From positions 1 to 64,000 of the forward strand of contig NZ_JALJVC010000014.1 in assembly GCF_022967985.1 (NCBI RefSeq): a DNA stretch of 64,000 nt. The letters run 5' to 3'. The translations under genes were made by a program, and so were the position numbers. Under the pieces are notes generated by a model. The model had not been told where the DNA came from. It searched no databases and saw only the letters and a program-made list of their open reading frames with translations. The first letter of the stretch is position 1, and every line of letters starts with the position of its first letter. This DNA is from Acinetobacter lwoffii (GTDB taxonomy: Bacteria > Pseudomonadota > Gammaproteobacteria > Pseudomonadales > Moraxellaceae). Below, in pieces: positions 1 through 8,556 of this stretch.

Positions 1-383
1 ATGTAAACTTTGTGTTCTTTATCACGATATCTAGAATTATCTTACATTTTGTCACATTTTTTTTAGTGTGAGCTATATTGTATTTTGTAATTAATATTTT
101 ATTCGATTAACAATACTTTTCTATATTTATTATTAAGATCTAGTAGGGCTTATTAAATGGAGATAATTTACGAAACGGCTTATTTCGTTGAAAGAATTAT
201 AAGAATTTTATTGCAATATCAAATAAATTTTCATTGATAATATTTAAATAAAAAAATTAATAAAAAAAATATTAATATAAGATTATTTTTTGGTTGATAG
301 CCTTCATCTAAAATATACCTCTACTTAAAAAATAACACTCTTGATATGATTGAAAAAAAATAGACATATCGAGGTGTTTATTA
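1..383. other. AT-rich gene-free stretch at window edge
   Basis: No open frame of note is visible and the stretch is strongly AT-rich. It ends in a plausible ribosome binding site (AGGTG, about 10 bases before the ATG at 384), so its right part is probably the leader and promoter of the following transferase gene. I could not fix a convincing -35/-10 pair. What lies further left is outside the window. Confidence 0.5.
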
Positions 384-1310
384 ATGGATCTAAAAAAAGA
401 TAAAAATAAGATCAAAAAAAATGAAGAAAGTAATATTTTAATATATAAGCCTTTGTTTGATGAGAAAAATAATATTTTATTAAAAAAATATTCAGAAAAT
501 AAGAGGGAGTATAGAAGTAAAATAATACAGTTTTCTTCAGAAAAAGATCGATCAAATAAAATGAATAAAAAAAAATTTAGGTATTTTATTTGTAAAGATA
601 ATTTAATATTAAGAAATTCTTTAATACCTCAAGTACATTTTTATTCCTTTGCTGATTTATTTGAAAATAAAGAAGATGTATTTAAGCGATTAATTGATAT
701 AGTTATTGCATTAATGGCTTTGATTATATTATTTCCAATTTTTATTATAGTGGCTTATAAGGTTCAAAAAAATTTGGGCTCTCCAATTTTCTTTTATCAA
801 GAACGACCTGGTAAAAATGGTAAATTATTTAAAATGATTAAATTTCGCTCTATGAGGAATGCAATTGATAAAGAGGGTAATCCTTTACCTGATAAATTTC
901 GCATCACTTCATTTGGAAAAAAATTACGTTCTACTAGTTTAGACGAAATGCCTCAGCTGATTAATGTGTTAAAAGGAGATATGAGTATTGTCGGACCTCG
1001 GCCTCAAATGAAAGAGTTTCTCCAACATTATACTGAAGAACAAATGAGACGACATGAAGTAAAACCTGGTATGACAGGACTTGCTCAGGTAAGTGGACGC
1101 AATAATTTATCTTGGGAAGAAAAATTTGAATTAGATGTGCAATATGTTGAATATCATAATATGTGGCTTGATTTTAAAATTATGTTTAAAACGGCTAAAG
1201 TCATGTTGAGTCAAGAGGGAGTTAATGCTCCTGACCAAGAAGTAGGTGCTGCACGATTTTCGAAAAAAAATATTACGGATACCTCTTTATTTACAAAAGA
1301 GGTAAAATAA
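384..1310 (+). CDS. Undecaprenyl-phosphate sugar-phosphate transferase with N-terminal extension
   Basis: The C-terminal 200 or so residues (from about residue 98) are a bacterial sugar transferase (PF02397, PglC/WcaJ catalytic part): one hydrophobic anchor (FKRLIDIVIALMALIILFP), then FRSMRNA, STSLDEMPQL, GDMSIVGPRP and the PGMTGLAQVSGRN segment. Such enzymes put the first sugar phosphate of a repeat unit on undecaprenyl phosphate at the inner membrane. It is clearly paralogous to the transferase at 18844. The first 95 or so residues are Lys/Asn-rich, have no membrane segment and match nothing I recognise; the family core has no such part. The gene is far more AT-rich than wza-wzc, lies outside the usual locus order beyond wzc, and faces away from it, so it looks acquired. 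The start at 384 has a good AGGTG site. The sugar is unknown. Confidence 0.8.
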   Translation: MDLKKDKNKIKKNEESNILIYKPLFDEKNNILLKKYSENKREYRSKIIQFSSEKDRSNKMNKKKFRYFICKDNLILRNSLIPQVHFYSFADLFENKEDVFKRLIDIVIALMALIILFPIFIIVAYKVQKNLGSPIFFYQERPGKNGKLFKMIKFRSMRNAIDKEGNPLPDKFRITSFGKKLRSTSLDEMPQLINVLKGDMSIVGPRPQMKEFLQHYTEEQMRRHEVKPGMTGLAQVSGRNNLSWEEKFELDVQYVEYHNMWLDFKIMFKTAKVMLSQEGVNAPDQEVGAARFSKKNITDTSLFTKEVK

Positions 1311-1704
1311 TATGAGTAAAAATAAATTCGTTCTATCACTGGTATAGGTAACTATTCTTGAGTCGAAAATGATTGTTTTATTAAGAGATAGGGAACTTTC
1401 AATATTAAATTTTATCTAATATTATTAAAAATGAGAGCATTAATTAATCTTAGAATATAGACTCATAGTCTTGAGTGTCTTTAGGTTATACTATTTAATC
1501 ATTTTAAATTTGAGTTTTGTAGAGATACAATAGATACTCTTGGAGGAGGCCATACCTGACATTAAAATTTGATAATGCTATTTATATTTAGTAATAGTTC
1601 TTTGTTTAGATTGGATCAAGATAAGTCAGAAATTAATCCAGCTTAATTAGCCAAAGATATCTATATTAATAGATTTTTTATTACTGAATATTGAGGTTGG
1701 CTTA
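1311..1704. other. AT-rich intergenic stretch without recognisable gene
   Basis: This stretch lies between the transferase gene and the left end of the insertion sequence. It has only very short open frames, one starting with an ATG at 1312 just after the transferase stop and ending within 12 codons. It may be decayed remains of an earlier gene, but I recognise no residual protein similarity in any frame. Confidence 0.4.
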
Positions 1705-1714
1705 GGGCGTGTCA

Positions 1715-2460
1715 TCAATTAAGCCATATCATGATTGAAGCAAGGTAGATTGCTGACAGGAAGTTTTGAGCCAATTTATCATAGCGCGTAGCAATACCTC
1801 GATACTGCTTGAGCTTGGCGAAGAAGTTCTCGATCAGATGTCTTGCTTTATAAAGATGTTGGTCATAATCACGCTGATCAATCGCGTTACTTTTGGATGG
1901 CATCACGATCTGACCCTTGATCTTATGGATTGGATCAATCACCCGATCCTTAGAATTATAGGCTTTATCCATGAGCCAAGTCTGACTTAACGATAAGTCC
2001 AGCAGCACATCAGCACCATTTAAGTCATGAGTCTGCCCGGCAGTGAGATAAAATCCTGTTGGGTTGCCTAAAGCATCAGTACGGGCATGAATTTTGGTAC
2101 TTAAACCACCTTTACTGCGTCCGATTGCCTGTTCTTTTTTCCGGCGCTGTGTTGATGAGCACGCACAATGGTTGAGTCTAGCATGGCATATTCATTATCA
2201 CTTTCATGTGATAGCACTTCAAAAACTTTCTGCCATACGCCTGCTTTAGCCCAACGGCTAAAGCGAGTGTGCACAACTCTAAAATCCCCAAAGCGTTCGG
2301 GTAAGTCTCGCCATGGAATACCTGAACGATACCGATACAATACTGCTTCAACAAATAGCCTGTTATCTTTGGCAGTTACTCCAACAGTACTCGCTCGTCC
2401 AGGTAACAGATCCTTAATCTGCTCCCACTGATCATCTCTTAATGCATAGCGTTTAGTCAT
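1715..2460 (-). CDS. IS5/IS427-family transposase made by -1 frameshift (OrfA-OrfB)
   Basis: OrfA starts at 2460 and by itself would end at 2101 (119 residues). OrfB continues in the -1 frame to 1715. They overlap at the slippery heptamer A AAA AAG (2140-2134, minus strand), whose zero-frame codons are AAA AAG, exactly the classical -1 signal. The fused product is 248 residues: an N-terminal DUF4096-type domain (DDQWEQIKDLLPG, GIPWRDLP) then a DDE domain with D95 in YAMLDSTIV, a second Asp in TWLMDKAYNS and Glu in RHLIENFFAKLKQYRGIATR. All three acidic residues are present, so the transposase should be active if the frameshift occurs. A fortuitous frameshift mutation is the alternative, but the heptamer and OrfA/OrfB layout are normal for this IS group. 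Confidence 0.88.
2135..2140 (-). promoter_or_regulatory. Programmed -1 frameshift site in the transposase gene
   Basis: A run of six A on the minus strand (2140-2135) followed by G at 2134, in the zero-frame phase A AAA AAG. Slipping back one base joins OrfA codon 109 to the OrfB frame, giving ...GKK-EQAIGRSKGGL.... This is the canonical slippery heptamer for IS transposases. Confidence 0.75.
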
Positions 2461-2545
2461 GAAAAAATAATGAGGACAGGTTAGATTTTCTCAAGCTAAT
2501 TGATGACAGGCTCTAGATACAATATATTTATTACCCATGCAAACA

Positions 2546-2596
2546 TAAAAAACTTCAAACAGATTTAAATTGAAAATTTTCAAATCTGTTTGAAGT
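2546..2596 (-). terminator. Terminator of the wza-wzb-wzc operon
   Basis: There is a perfect 15-bp inverted repeat, ACTTCAAACAGATTT (2552-2566) against 2582-2596, with a 15-base loop. On the minus strand it is followed at once by five T (2551-2547). It lies about 145 bases past the wzc stop. The right-hand side has no T run, so it acts for minus-strand transcripts only. Confidence 0.75.
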
Positions 2597-2740
2597 ACTA
2601 TAATATTCACTTACCCTTATTTATAATAAATTTTAAAAAGGTGACTTTCTGTAAAAACAGCCTAATCAACACTCTTATTTCTGAAAAATATTTTGATATT
2701 TTCAGAAAATTAAATTTACTTAATATAAATCAAACTCATA

Positions 2741-4924
2741 TTAATCCTCATCTTTGGAAGCTGTATATGCATAGGCATAATTATAGCCATAACTACCAGC
2801 AGAGCCTTTTTGTACGTCATTTAGAATAACACCATTAACTTTTACATTCGCTTGTTCAAAACGATTGACAGTAATTTCAAGTTCTTTAATTTGGGTTTTC
2901 CCATGACGTGCAACCAATAAATTCACGCCCGCGTATTGTGCAATAATAATACCATCTGTCACGGCAAGGACTGGTGGAGTATCAATCAAGATATGATCAA
3001 AAGAGGCTGATGCCTGATCTAAAAATGCTTTAAATTGATCTGTACTCAAAAGTTCAGAAGGGTTGACTGGGCTTTTGCCTCGAGTAACAAAGAACAGGTT
3101 CTCTACAGTAGAGTTTTGTACTACATCTGCATAGCTATTTTGGTGGTTCAATAGTTCTGCTAAACCCGGTTGTACCTCTGCATTGAAATACTTATGTAAA
3201 TAACCTCGACGCATATCACCATCAATCACTAATACTCGTTTTCCGCCTTGTGCTAAAATAGTTGCCAAGTTAGTGGTAATAAACGATTTACCAATTTCCG
3301 GAGCAGGGCCCGAAATAGCAATTACATTATTATTGGCATTCATGAGGGCAAAATGAATCGCTGTTCGCATACTACGTAAGCTTTCAATTGCAATGTCACT
3401 ACTATCTTTAACCGCAAGAATAGGAATATTCTTTTTCTTTTTTAATAATTTAATACGACTTTCTTGAATAACGGATCGCGGTACAGTGGCATAGACAGGA
3501 AGATCCAACTCATTTTCGATCTGAGCCGCATCTTTAATACCTGAGCGCATCATATTACGTAACAATGCCAGCAATGTTCCTAAGAAACCACCAAGGAAAA
3601 TTGCTAAAATCAGAATCTGTAATTTCTTTGGTTTAATTGGTTCAATGGGTTCAACCGCAGTATCGACAATACGTACATTACCAATTTCACCTGCTTTAGC
3701 AATTCGAAGTTGTTGATACGAATTGAGCAAACCTGTATACAATTGTTGCTTCACTTCGACTTCACGGAAAAATTGTAAGTACTGACGTTGAAGTTCAGGT
3801 AAACGTTTTAAAGTCCCATTTAGCTCAGCAATTTTTTGATTGATTGCACTGAGTTGCGCATTCATTTGCTGCATCATTGGATGTTCGCCGGTATATTTAG
3901 CTGAAGCTTCTGCAACTAGCTGTTCCAGTTCTGCTTTTTTTGTTTCTAAAGTGATGCTCTGCGTTAAGTATAATTCCGATTCTTTAGTCACATCTACAGT
4001 ATTATATTGCTGACGGAAACGGTTGAATTCACGCTCTGCAACATCGAGTTGTTGTTTTAGTTCAGGTAATTGATCTTCTAAAAACTTAAGTGTTTGAGCA
4101 GTCTCTGCTGAACGACGTTCAATATTTTGCTGGCTATAAGCAGCCAGAATGGCATTCAGAACTTCAGTAATATGTTGTTTGTCATTGCCTTGATAGTTCA
4201 AACCCAATACACCGCTCATCTTGCCTTTTTCGGCTACTGAGTAATTAGCGGTTAAAGATTGCATCGCCGCAGGTAAACTTTGCTTTTGTATATTATAAGC
4301 GGCATCGAAACTGTCTTGACTAAAAATACCTACTTTCCAGAGACCATATTTAGATGAGGATTGACTTACTTGATTTAAAGGAGCAGAAAAAACTACTTGT
4401 TCAGTTTCTTCATCCGTTAGACTGTATTTGCCTGGCTCAAAACTTAAAATTAAGTTCTTATCTTGAAAATATTGGGGAATATCGAATTGGCGAATATCAA
4501 AACTATTTTGATTATCTTTAAACAGTACCGATTTTGCTGAATACTCTGTGGCATATTCATGGTTGGCCATTAACCGGTTCCAGAAGCTATCTTCTGTACC
4601 AGATACACGAATATTTAAATTTAAATGGTTGATGACCTCGCCCAATACCAAGCGTGATTTCAGAATTTCAATTTCTGCCTGAGCGGGGGATTTTTGGTCG
4701 ATCATACCAGATAAATCCCCTAACAATGCAGCGGAAGTACCTTTACTGTCTTCGACTTGTACCATGGCATCTACTGCATAAGTATCCGGTGTGGTTCTTA
4801 AATACAGTAAGGCACAAATCAGACTTAAAATAATGCACAGTGCAATCAATTTCCATTGTGCAATTAAAGAAAAAAATAATTCTTTTAAATCAATGGTATC
4901 TTCGGTGTTGGCGGTTTGGCTCAT
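2741..4924 (-). CDS. wzc: Capsule polysaccharide co-polymerase and tyrosine autokinase Wzc
   Basis: This 727-residue inner-membrane BY-kinase controls capsule polymerisation and chain length together with Wza and Wzb. An N-terminal Wzz domain begins with a membrane segment at about residues 31-47, followed by a long periplasmic coiled-coil part rich in Gln/Leu/Glu and a second membrane segment near 440-457. The cytoplasmic kinase follows, with a Walker A motif (GPAPEIGKSF) near 538, Walker A' (LVIDGDMRRG) and Walker B (ILIDTPPVL) near 645. The C-terminal tail carries the tyrosine cluster (GYNYAYAYTASK) that is autophosphorylated and dephosphorylated by Wzb. It follows wzb after 35 bases in one operon. 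The length is normal for Acinetobacter Wzc. Confidence 0.96.
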   Translation of the reverse strand: MSQTANTEDTIDLKELFFSLIAQWKLIALCIILSLICALLYLRTTPDTYAVDAMVQVEDSKGTSAALLGDLSGMIDQKSPAQAEIEILKSRLVLGEVINHLNLNIRVSGTEDSFWNRLMANHEYATEYSAKSVLFKDNQNSFDIRQFDIPQYFQDKNLILSFEPGKYSLTDEETEQVVFSAPLNQVSQSSSKYGLWKVGIFSQDSFDAAYNIQKQSLPAAMQSLTANYSVAEKGKMSGVLGLNYQGNDKQHITEVLNAILAAYSQQNIERRSAETAQTLKFLEDQLPELKQQLDVAEREFNRFRQQYNTVDVTKESELYLTQSITLETKKAELEQLVAEASAKYTGEHPMMQQMNAQLSAINQKIAELNGTLKRLPELQRQYLQFFREVEVKQQLYTGLLNSYQQLRIAKAGEIGNVRIVDTAVEPIEPIKPKKLQILILAIFLGGFLGTLLALLRNMMRSGIKDAAQIENELDLPVYATVPRSVIQESRIKLLKKKKNIPILAVKDSSDIAIESLRSMRTAIHFALMNANNNVIAISGPAPEIGKSFITTNLATILAQGGKRVLVIDGDMRRGYLHKYFNAEVQPGLAELLNHQNSYADVVQNSTVENLFFVTRGKSPVNPSELLSTDQFKAFLDQASASFDHILIDTPPVLAVTDGIIIAQYAGVNLLVARHGKTQIKELEITVNRFEQANVKVNGVILNDVQKGSAGSYGYNYAYAYTASKDED

Positions 4925-4959
4925 AATTTAAATATCAAAAAGTGAAAATATTAAAAAAC

Positions 4960-5388
4960 TTAAATATATTTTTTCCAGTCAGCAATACAGGCCTGAATCA
5001 ACTGGCAGGTCTCATCAAAGAATGCTTGATCATGCTGATAAGGATCGGCAACATTTTTACTTTGCCAATGACCTAATCTAAACGTTTTACCTTTAGCAAA
5101 AGGCCAAGTCTGTTCTATATGCTTTTGCTGATTTTGACTCATCACAAGAACCAGGTCGGCTTTTTTGATTAGTTTAGCATCCAGTTTTTTCGCAATATGT
5201 GCACTCATATCAATCCCAAAACGTTGCATACATAAACTGGCTTTTTCATCAGCTGCATGACCCACTAAACCGGAAATACCCGCAGATTCTATCTCTAAAT
5301 GTGGATATTCCTGTTTTAAAAAGTATTCGGCCATAGGGCTACGGCAAATATTACCAATACAAACTACTAAGATATTTTTAATTTTCAT
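4960..5388 (-). CDS. wzb: Low-molecular-weight protein-tyrosine phosphatase Wzb
   Basis: This cytoplasmic phosphatase removes phosphate from the tyrosine tail of Wzc, cycling the capsule machinery. The 142 residues match the LMW-PTP fold: the P-loop C10-IGNIC-R16-S17 near the N terminus and the general-acid DPY motif near residue 115 are both intact. The start overlaps the wza stop by one base, which indicates translational coupling within the wza-wzb-wzc operon. Confidence 0.96.
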   Translation of the reverse strand: MKIKNILVVCIGNICRSPMAEYFLKQEYPHLEIESAGISGLVGHAADEKASLCMQRFGIDMSAHIAKKLDAKLIKKADLVLVMSQNQQKHIEQTWPFAKGKTFRLGHWQSKNVADPYQHDQAFFDETCQLIQACIADWKKYI

Positions 5389-6500
5389 TATTTACCTAAG
5401 TTATCTAGCTGATAAAGAACACTAGAGAATGGAATCATCTGATTCACTACACGTTGCCAGCGTGCTAAACCAGATGCATCCACATAAACAATATCGTTGC
5501 TACGCATTTTAAACTGATTAGCGAGACCAAAGTCTGCAATGCTGGTCAAGTCCATCTGGTAGACTTCAGTGTGAAGTGCATTCAGCTGACTTCTAACGAT
5601 ATAAACTTTACTCCGACTGGCAGAAAGTGGATTTAAGCCTAGGCTTTCTCCTAATACATCACTCAAACTCATGCCTTGATCACGTATGGGTAATGACTGA
5701 TTTTTGCCGGATTCCCCCATCACATAAATTTTCTGATTTTCACGATTATTCACATATAAGGTGTCATTGGGCTGAATCAACAGATTATGAAGTGAGAGGC
5801 CAGCTTTTTCTAATTCTACAGTATTCAGGCTATATGAACGTCCCTGGCGTACTAAAGTGATAGAGGCATTATCACCTTGCTCTGCACTTACTCCCCCTGC
5901 CATACCTAAAGCGGTGTAAACACTAACGGGTTGATCACTCAAATAAAATTGACCGCCTTTTAGAACATTACCTTGAACTGAATAACGTTGACCTTGATAA
6001 GATAGTACTCGCGCGATCACATCCGGGTTTTTTAGGTAACGTGATAGCTGACTGCGTAATTCACGGTTGACTTGGGTCAGTGACTTTCCTGCGGCTTTAT
6101 AACGGCCAATAATTGGGAAATGAATATAACCTTCTGAATCGATTTGAAAACCATTTGCTTGGGCGGATTGATCTGTACTAATGTTACTTGGAGATGTGAG
6201 TTCTGGATAAGCCCATAAATAAATAGATAAAATATCACCAGAACTCAGACTATAGTTATGATGTCTTGAACTAAAAAGATGGGCATATTCTTGTTGAATA
6301 TTCTGTATAGCAGGCTGAACGGCCATAATAGAATCTTGGGTGAGTTTAATGATGTTCACTTCCGTGCCTAGGTCGGTTTGATAAACCCCTTCACTAGGTA
6401 AGTCATAGGTTTGTAAACCTGAGGTGACCGCACATCCTGTGGTGGCAATACCGCCGGCCAATAAAAGAATTAATTGAAAATGTCGCACACGTTTTCCCAA
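5388..6500 (-). CDS. wza: Outer-membrane capsule export lipoprotein Wza
   Basis: Wza forms the octameric outer-membrane channel through which capsule leaves the cell. The protein has 370 residues and a lipoprotein signal peptide (hydrophobic LILLLAGG run, lipobox TTGC with Cys23), then the polysaccharide-export domain (YSLSSGDILSIYLWAYPEL) and SLBB-type repeats (FPIIGRYKAAGKSLTQVNREL; YVNNRENQKIYVMGESG). The C-terminal part ends in a segment (ARWQRVVNQMIPFSSVLYQL) corresponding to the amphipathic membrane helix. It is the first gene of the minus-strand operon, divergent from the biosynthesis genes. Confidence 0.96.
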   Translation of the reverse strand: MGKRVRHFQLILLLAGGIATTGCAVTSGLQTYDLPSEGVYQTDLGTEVNIIKLTQDSIMAVQPAIQNIQQEYAHLFSSRHHNYSLSSGDILSIYLWAYPELTSPSNISTDQSAQANGFQIDSEGYIHFPIIGRYKAAGKSLTQVNRELRSQLSRYLKNPDVIARVLSYQGQRYSVQGNVLKGGQFYLSDQPVSVYTALGMAGGVSAEQGDNASITLVRQGRSYSLNTVELEKAGLSLHNLLIQPNDTLYVNNRENQKIYVMGESGKNQSLPIRDQGMSLSDVLGESLGLNPLSASRSKVYIVRSQLNALHTEVYQMDLTSIADFGLANQFKMRSNDIVYVDASGLARWQRVVNQMIPFSSVLYQLDNLGK

Positions 6501-6785
6501 ATATTAATTTTTAAATTCATTTTAAATTGAGGCTATTCTACCTAAGTTATAGGTTCTATACATAGCAATTTGTAATCATATCGCTGTTTTTTGAATAGAA
6601 GATAAATTAGTCTGAATTGATCATACAAATTATAAATGAAATCATAATTTTTACAAAAAACATACATTAGTTTGTAGTTTAAATTGTTTCCGTACAAATC
6701 ATAATAGAAAATTTATGGTTTTCTGATAATATTCGTGCCGAAAGTTGCACTCCTCATAAGTACAGTACATAAATAAGGCGTTGAA
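6501..6785. promoter_or_regulatory. Divergent promoter region between wza and the biosynthesis genes
   Basis: This 285-base AT-rich gap separates wza (minus) from the gna remnant (plus), the place where K-locus promoters are normally found. An AAGGCG ribosome site sits before the gna remnant at about 6776-6781. I cannot place -35/-10 elements with confidence and see no JUMPStart-like element. Confidence 0.5.
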
Positions 6786-6962
6786 ATGCTATCTATTGCA
6801 GATTTAAAAATTGCGGGGATTGGTTTAGGCTATGTGGGTTCACCATTGGCAGTAGAATTTGGGAAAAAAAGTATCGTCGTTATTTTTGACATCTACCAAA
6901 ATCGAATTGATGAACTTAAAAAAATGCATAGTTTGGGTAAGCTTAAACATGTTTTATATTAA
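6786..6962 (+). pseudogene. gna: 5' remnant of gna (UDP-N-acetylhexosamine dehydrogenase)
   Basis: This 58-codon frame begins MLSIADLKIAGIGLGYVGSPLAVE..., the N-terminal Rossmann segment of the UDP-GlcNAc/GalNAc 6-dehydrogenase found right after the wza promoter in many Acinetobacter K loci. It keeps the GxGYVG motif and FDIYQNRIDELK. It then leaves the family and stops in AT-rich sequence, whereas the intact enzyme is a little over 400 residues. It keeps a good ribosome site (AAGGCG), so a short peptide may still be made, but no catalytic part remains. The break coincides with the start of the AT-rich serotype block, so this looks like the scar of a cassette exchange. Confidence 0.85.
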
Positions 6963-7101
6963 TAAGTAAGGTAGTATAATTTTACTATAATAATTAGACG
7001 AAATGTTACAGGCGTAATTAAGTATATTTGATACTAAATGATATTTTTAAATTTATTAGTTTTGAATTGGTTAGCTTTTATAAAAGCTAAAGTGTAAATA
7101 A

Positions 7102-8535
7102 ATGAGTATTCAGAAAGAAGCTATAAATGGGTTTAAATGGAATTTTTTGCAGCAATTTAGTGTGCAAATTATTAATTTTACTGTTCAGTTGATTTTGGCT
7201 AGGATTTTGATGCCAGAAATGTTTGGTCTTATAGCTATGTTGATGGTTTTTATTTCAATAGGGCAAACATTGATGGATAGTGGTATGACAAGTTCTTTAA
7301 TTCGTACTAATAATCCAACTGAACTGGATTATTCAACCGTTTTTTGGACTAATATATCAGTAAGTTTATTTGTTTATATTTTAGTTTATATTGGAGCACC
7401 TTATGTTGCATTATTTTATGAACAAAAAATATTGGAAGATTTAATACGTATTTTTGCACTTGTTTTTATAATAAAGGCTTTAATAGGTGTACATATTGCA
7501 AAATTAACAAAAGAGTTGAATTTTAAATTACAAATGCAATTACAGATTCCATCATCACTTATTGCTGGTGGAGTCGGGATAAGTTTGGCATTACAAGGTT
7601 ATGGTGTATGGAGTCTTGTGTGGTTAAATTTGATACAAGCTTCGGTTTTTACTATATTAATTTTATGGCTTGTAAAATGGAAATTATCATTTGTTTTTAG
7701 CAAAGATTGCTTTTGTTTTCATTTTGTGTTTGGTTATAAATTAACATTGGCAAGCTTGATAGATGTAATTTTTAATGATTTATATAGAATAATTATAGGT
7801 AAGTTTTTTTCGCCTCAATCAGTAGGCTATTTTAATCAAGCTGAAACAATGAGATTATTTCCAGTGCAGCAAATTAGCATGGTAGTGGAAAAAGTTACAT
7901 ATCCACTTTTTTCTAATTTAAAAAATGATGAACATTTAAGATATGCTTATAATATTACTGCAAAAATAATGATGTTTATTACTGTGCCAATTATGTTTAC
8001 TTTGATACTAATCGCAAATGAAGGCTTTAGATTGTTATTTGGGGAAAAATGGTTACCAGCTGTGCCTTATTTTCAAATTTTAGCAATAGCGTCAATAGTT
8101 AGACCTGTAAGTTCTTATAGCTTAAATATTTTAAAAGTAAAAGGAAGAAGTGATATTTTTTTAAAAATTGAAATTTTAAAAAAAATTATTGGTTTGATTT
8201 TAATCGTGGTGGGGTTTCAGTTTGGAATTTTAGGGCTTGTATTTTCATTAGTGTTTTTTTCTTTAATATCATATTTTATAAATATTTACTTTAGTGGGTT
8301 AATTATCGGTATTGATTTTTTTACACAATTAAAGAAAGTTATTCATTTTTTGATATTTGGGACCATAATTTTTTTATCATTGTATTTTTTAAAGAATAAT
8401 GATTTTTTGTATTTAGGTAGTGATATAATTTATCTTATATTTTATTCAATTTTTTTTAATATAATTTATTTTACAATTACTTTATTGTATGATGGAGATA
8501 TTTTAAATATTTTAAAGAAAATTGCCAAAATTTAG
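7102..8535 (+). CDS. wzx: Repeat-unit flippase Wzx (polysaccharide transporter)
   Basis: Wzx flips the undecaprenyl-linked repeat unit across the inner membrane. This protein is 477 residues with about 12 hydrophobic segments. The start (EAINGFKWNFLQQFSVQIINFTVQLILARIL) and the GLIAMLMVF...LMDSGMTSSLIR segment are typical of the WzxC/PST branch of the MOP exporter superfamily. It is the first complete gene after the divergent promoter region. GC content is very low, with many AT-ending codons, unlike wza-wzc. The upstream ribosome site is weak. Confidence 0.9.
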   Translation: MSIQKEAINGFKWNFLQQFSVQIINFTVQLILARILMPEMFGLIAMLMVFISIGQTLMDSGMTSSLIRTNNPTELDYSTVFWTNISVSLFVYILVYIGAPYVALFYEQKILEDLIRIFALVFIIKALIGVHIAKLTKELNFKLQMQLQIPSSLIAGGVGISLALQGYGVWSLVWLNLIQASVFTILILWLVKWKLSFVFSKDCFCFHFVFGYKLTLASLIDVIFNDLYRIIIGKFFSPQSVGYFNQAETMRLFPVQQISMVVEKVTYPLFSNLKNDEHLRYAYNITAKIMMFITVPIMFTLILIANEGFRLLFGEKWLPAVPYFQILAIASIVRPVSSYSLNILKVKGRSDIFLKIEILKKIIGLILIVVGFQFGILGLVFSLVFFSLISYFINIYFSGLIIGIDFFTQLKKVIHFLIFGTIIFLSLYFLKNNDFLYLGSDIIYLIFYSIFFNIIYFTITLLYDGDILNILKKIAKI

Positions 8536-8556
8536 TATTGAAATAGGTTACATTAT

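Larger units (their letters stand above)
1705..2513 (-). mobile_element. IS5-family (IS427-type) insertion sequence, complete, 809 bp
   Basis: Terminal inverted repeats can be read directly: GGGCGTGTCATCAATTA inward from 1705 and GAGCCTGTCATCAATTA inward from 2513 on the other strand (two mismatches in 17). The flanks on both sides are TA (1703-1704 and 2514-2515), fitting the short target duplication of this family. The single transposase gene, in two frames, fills the element on the minus strand and its stop codon lies inside the repeat. The element sits between the AT-rich transferase gene and the 3' end of wzc, beyond the wzc terminator, so it breaks no recognisable gene. Confidence 0.9.

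Noticed and set aside
1766..2431. Plus-strand open frames across the insertion sequence
   Set aside because: They run opposite the transposase frames that carry all the conserved motifs.
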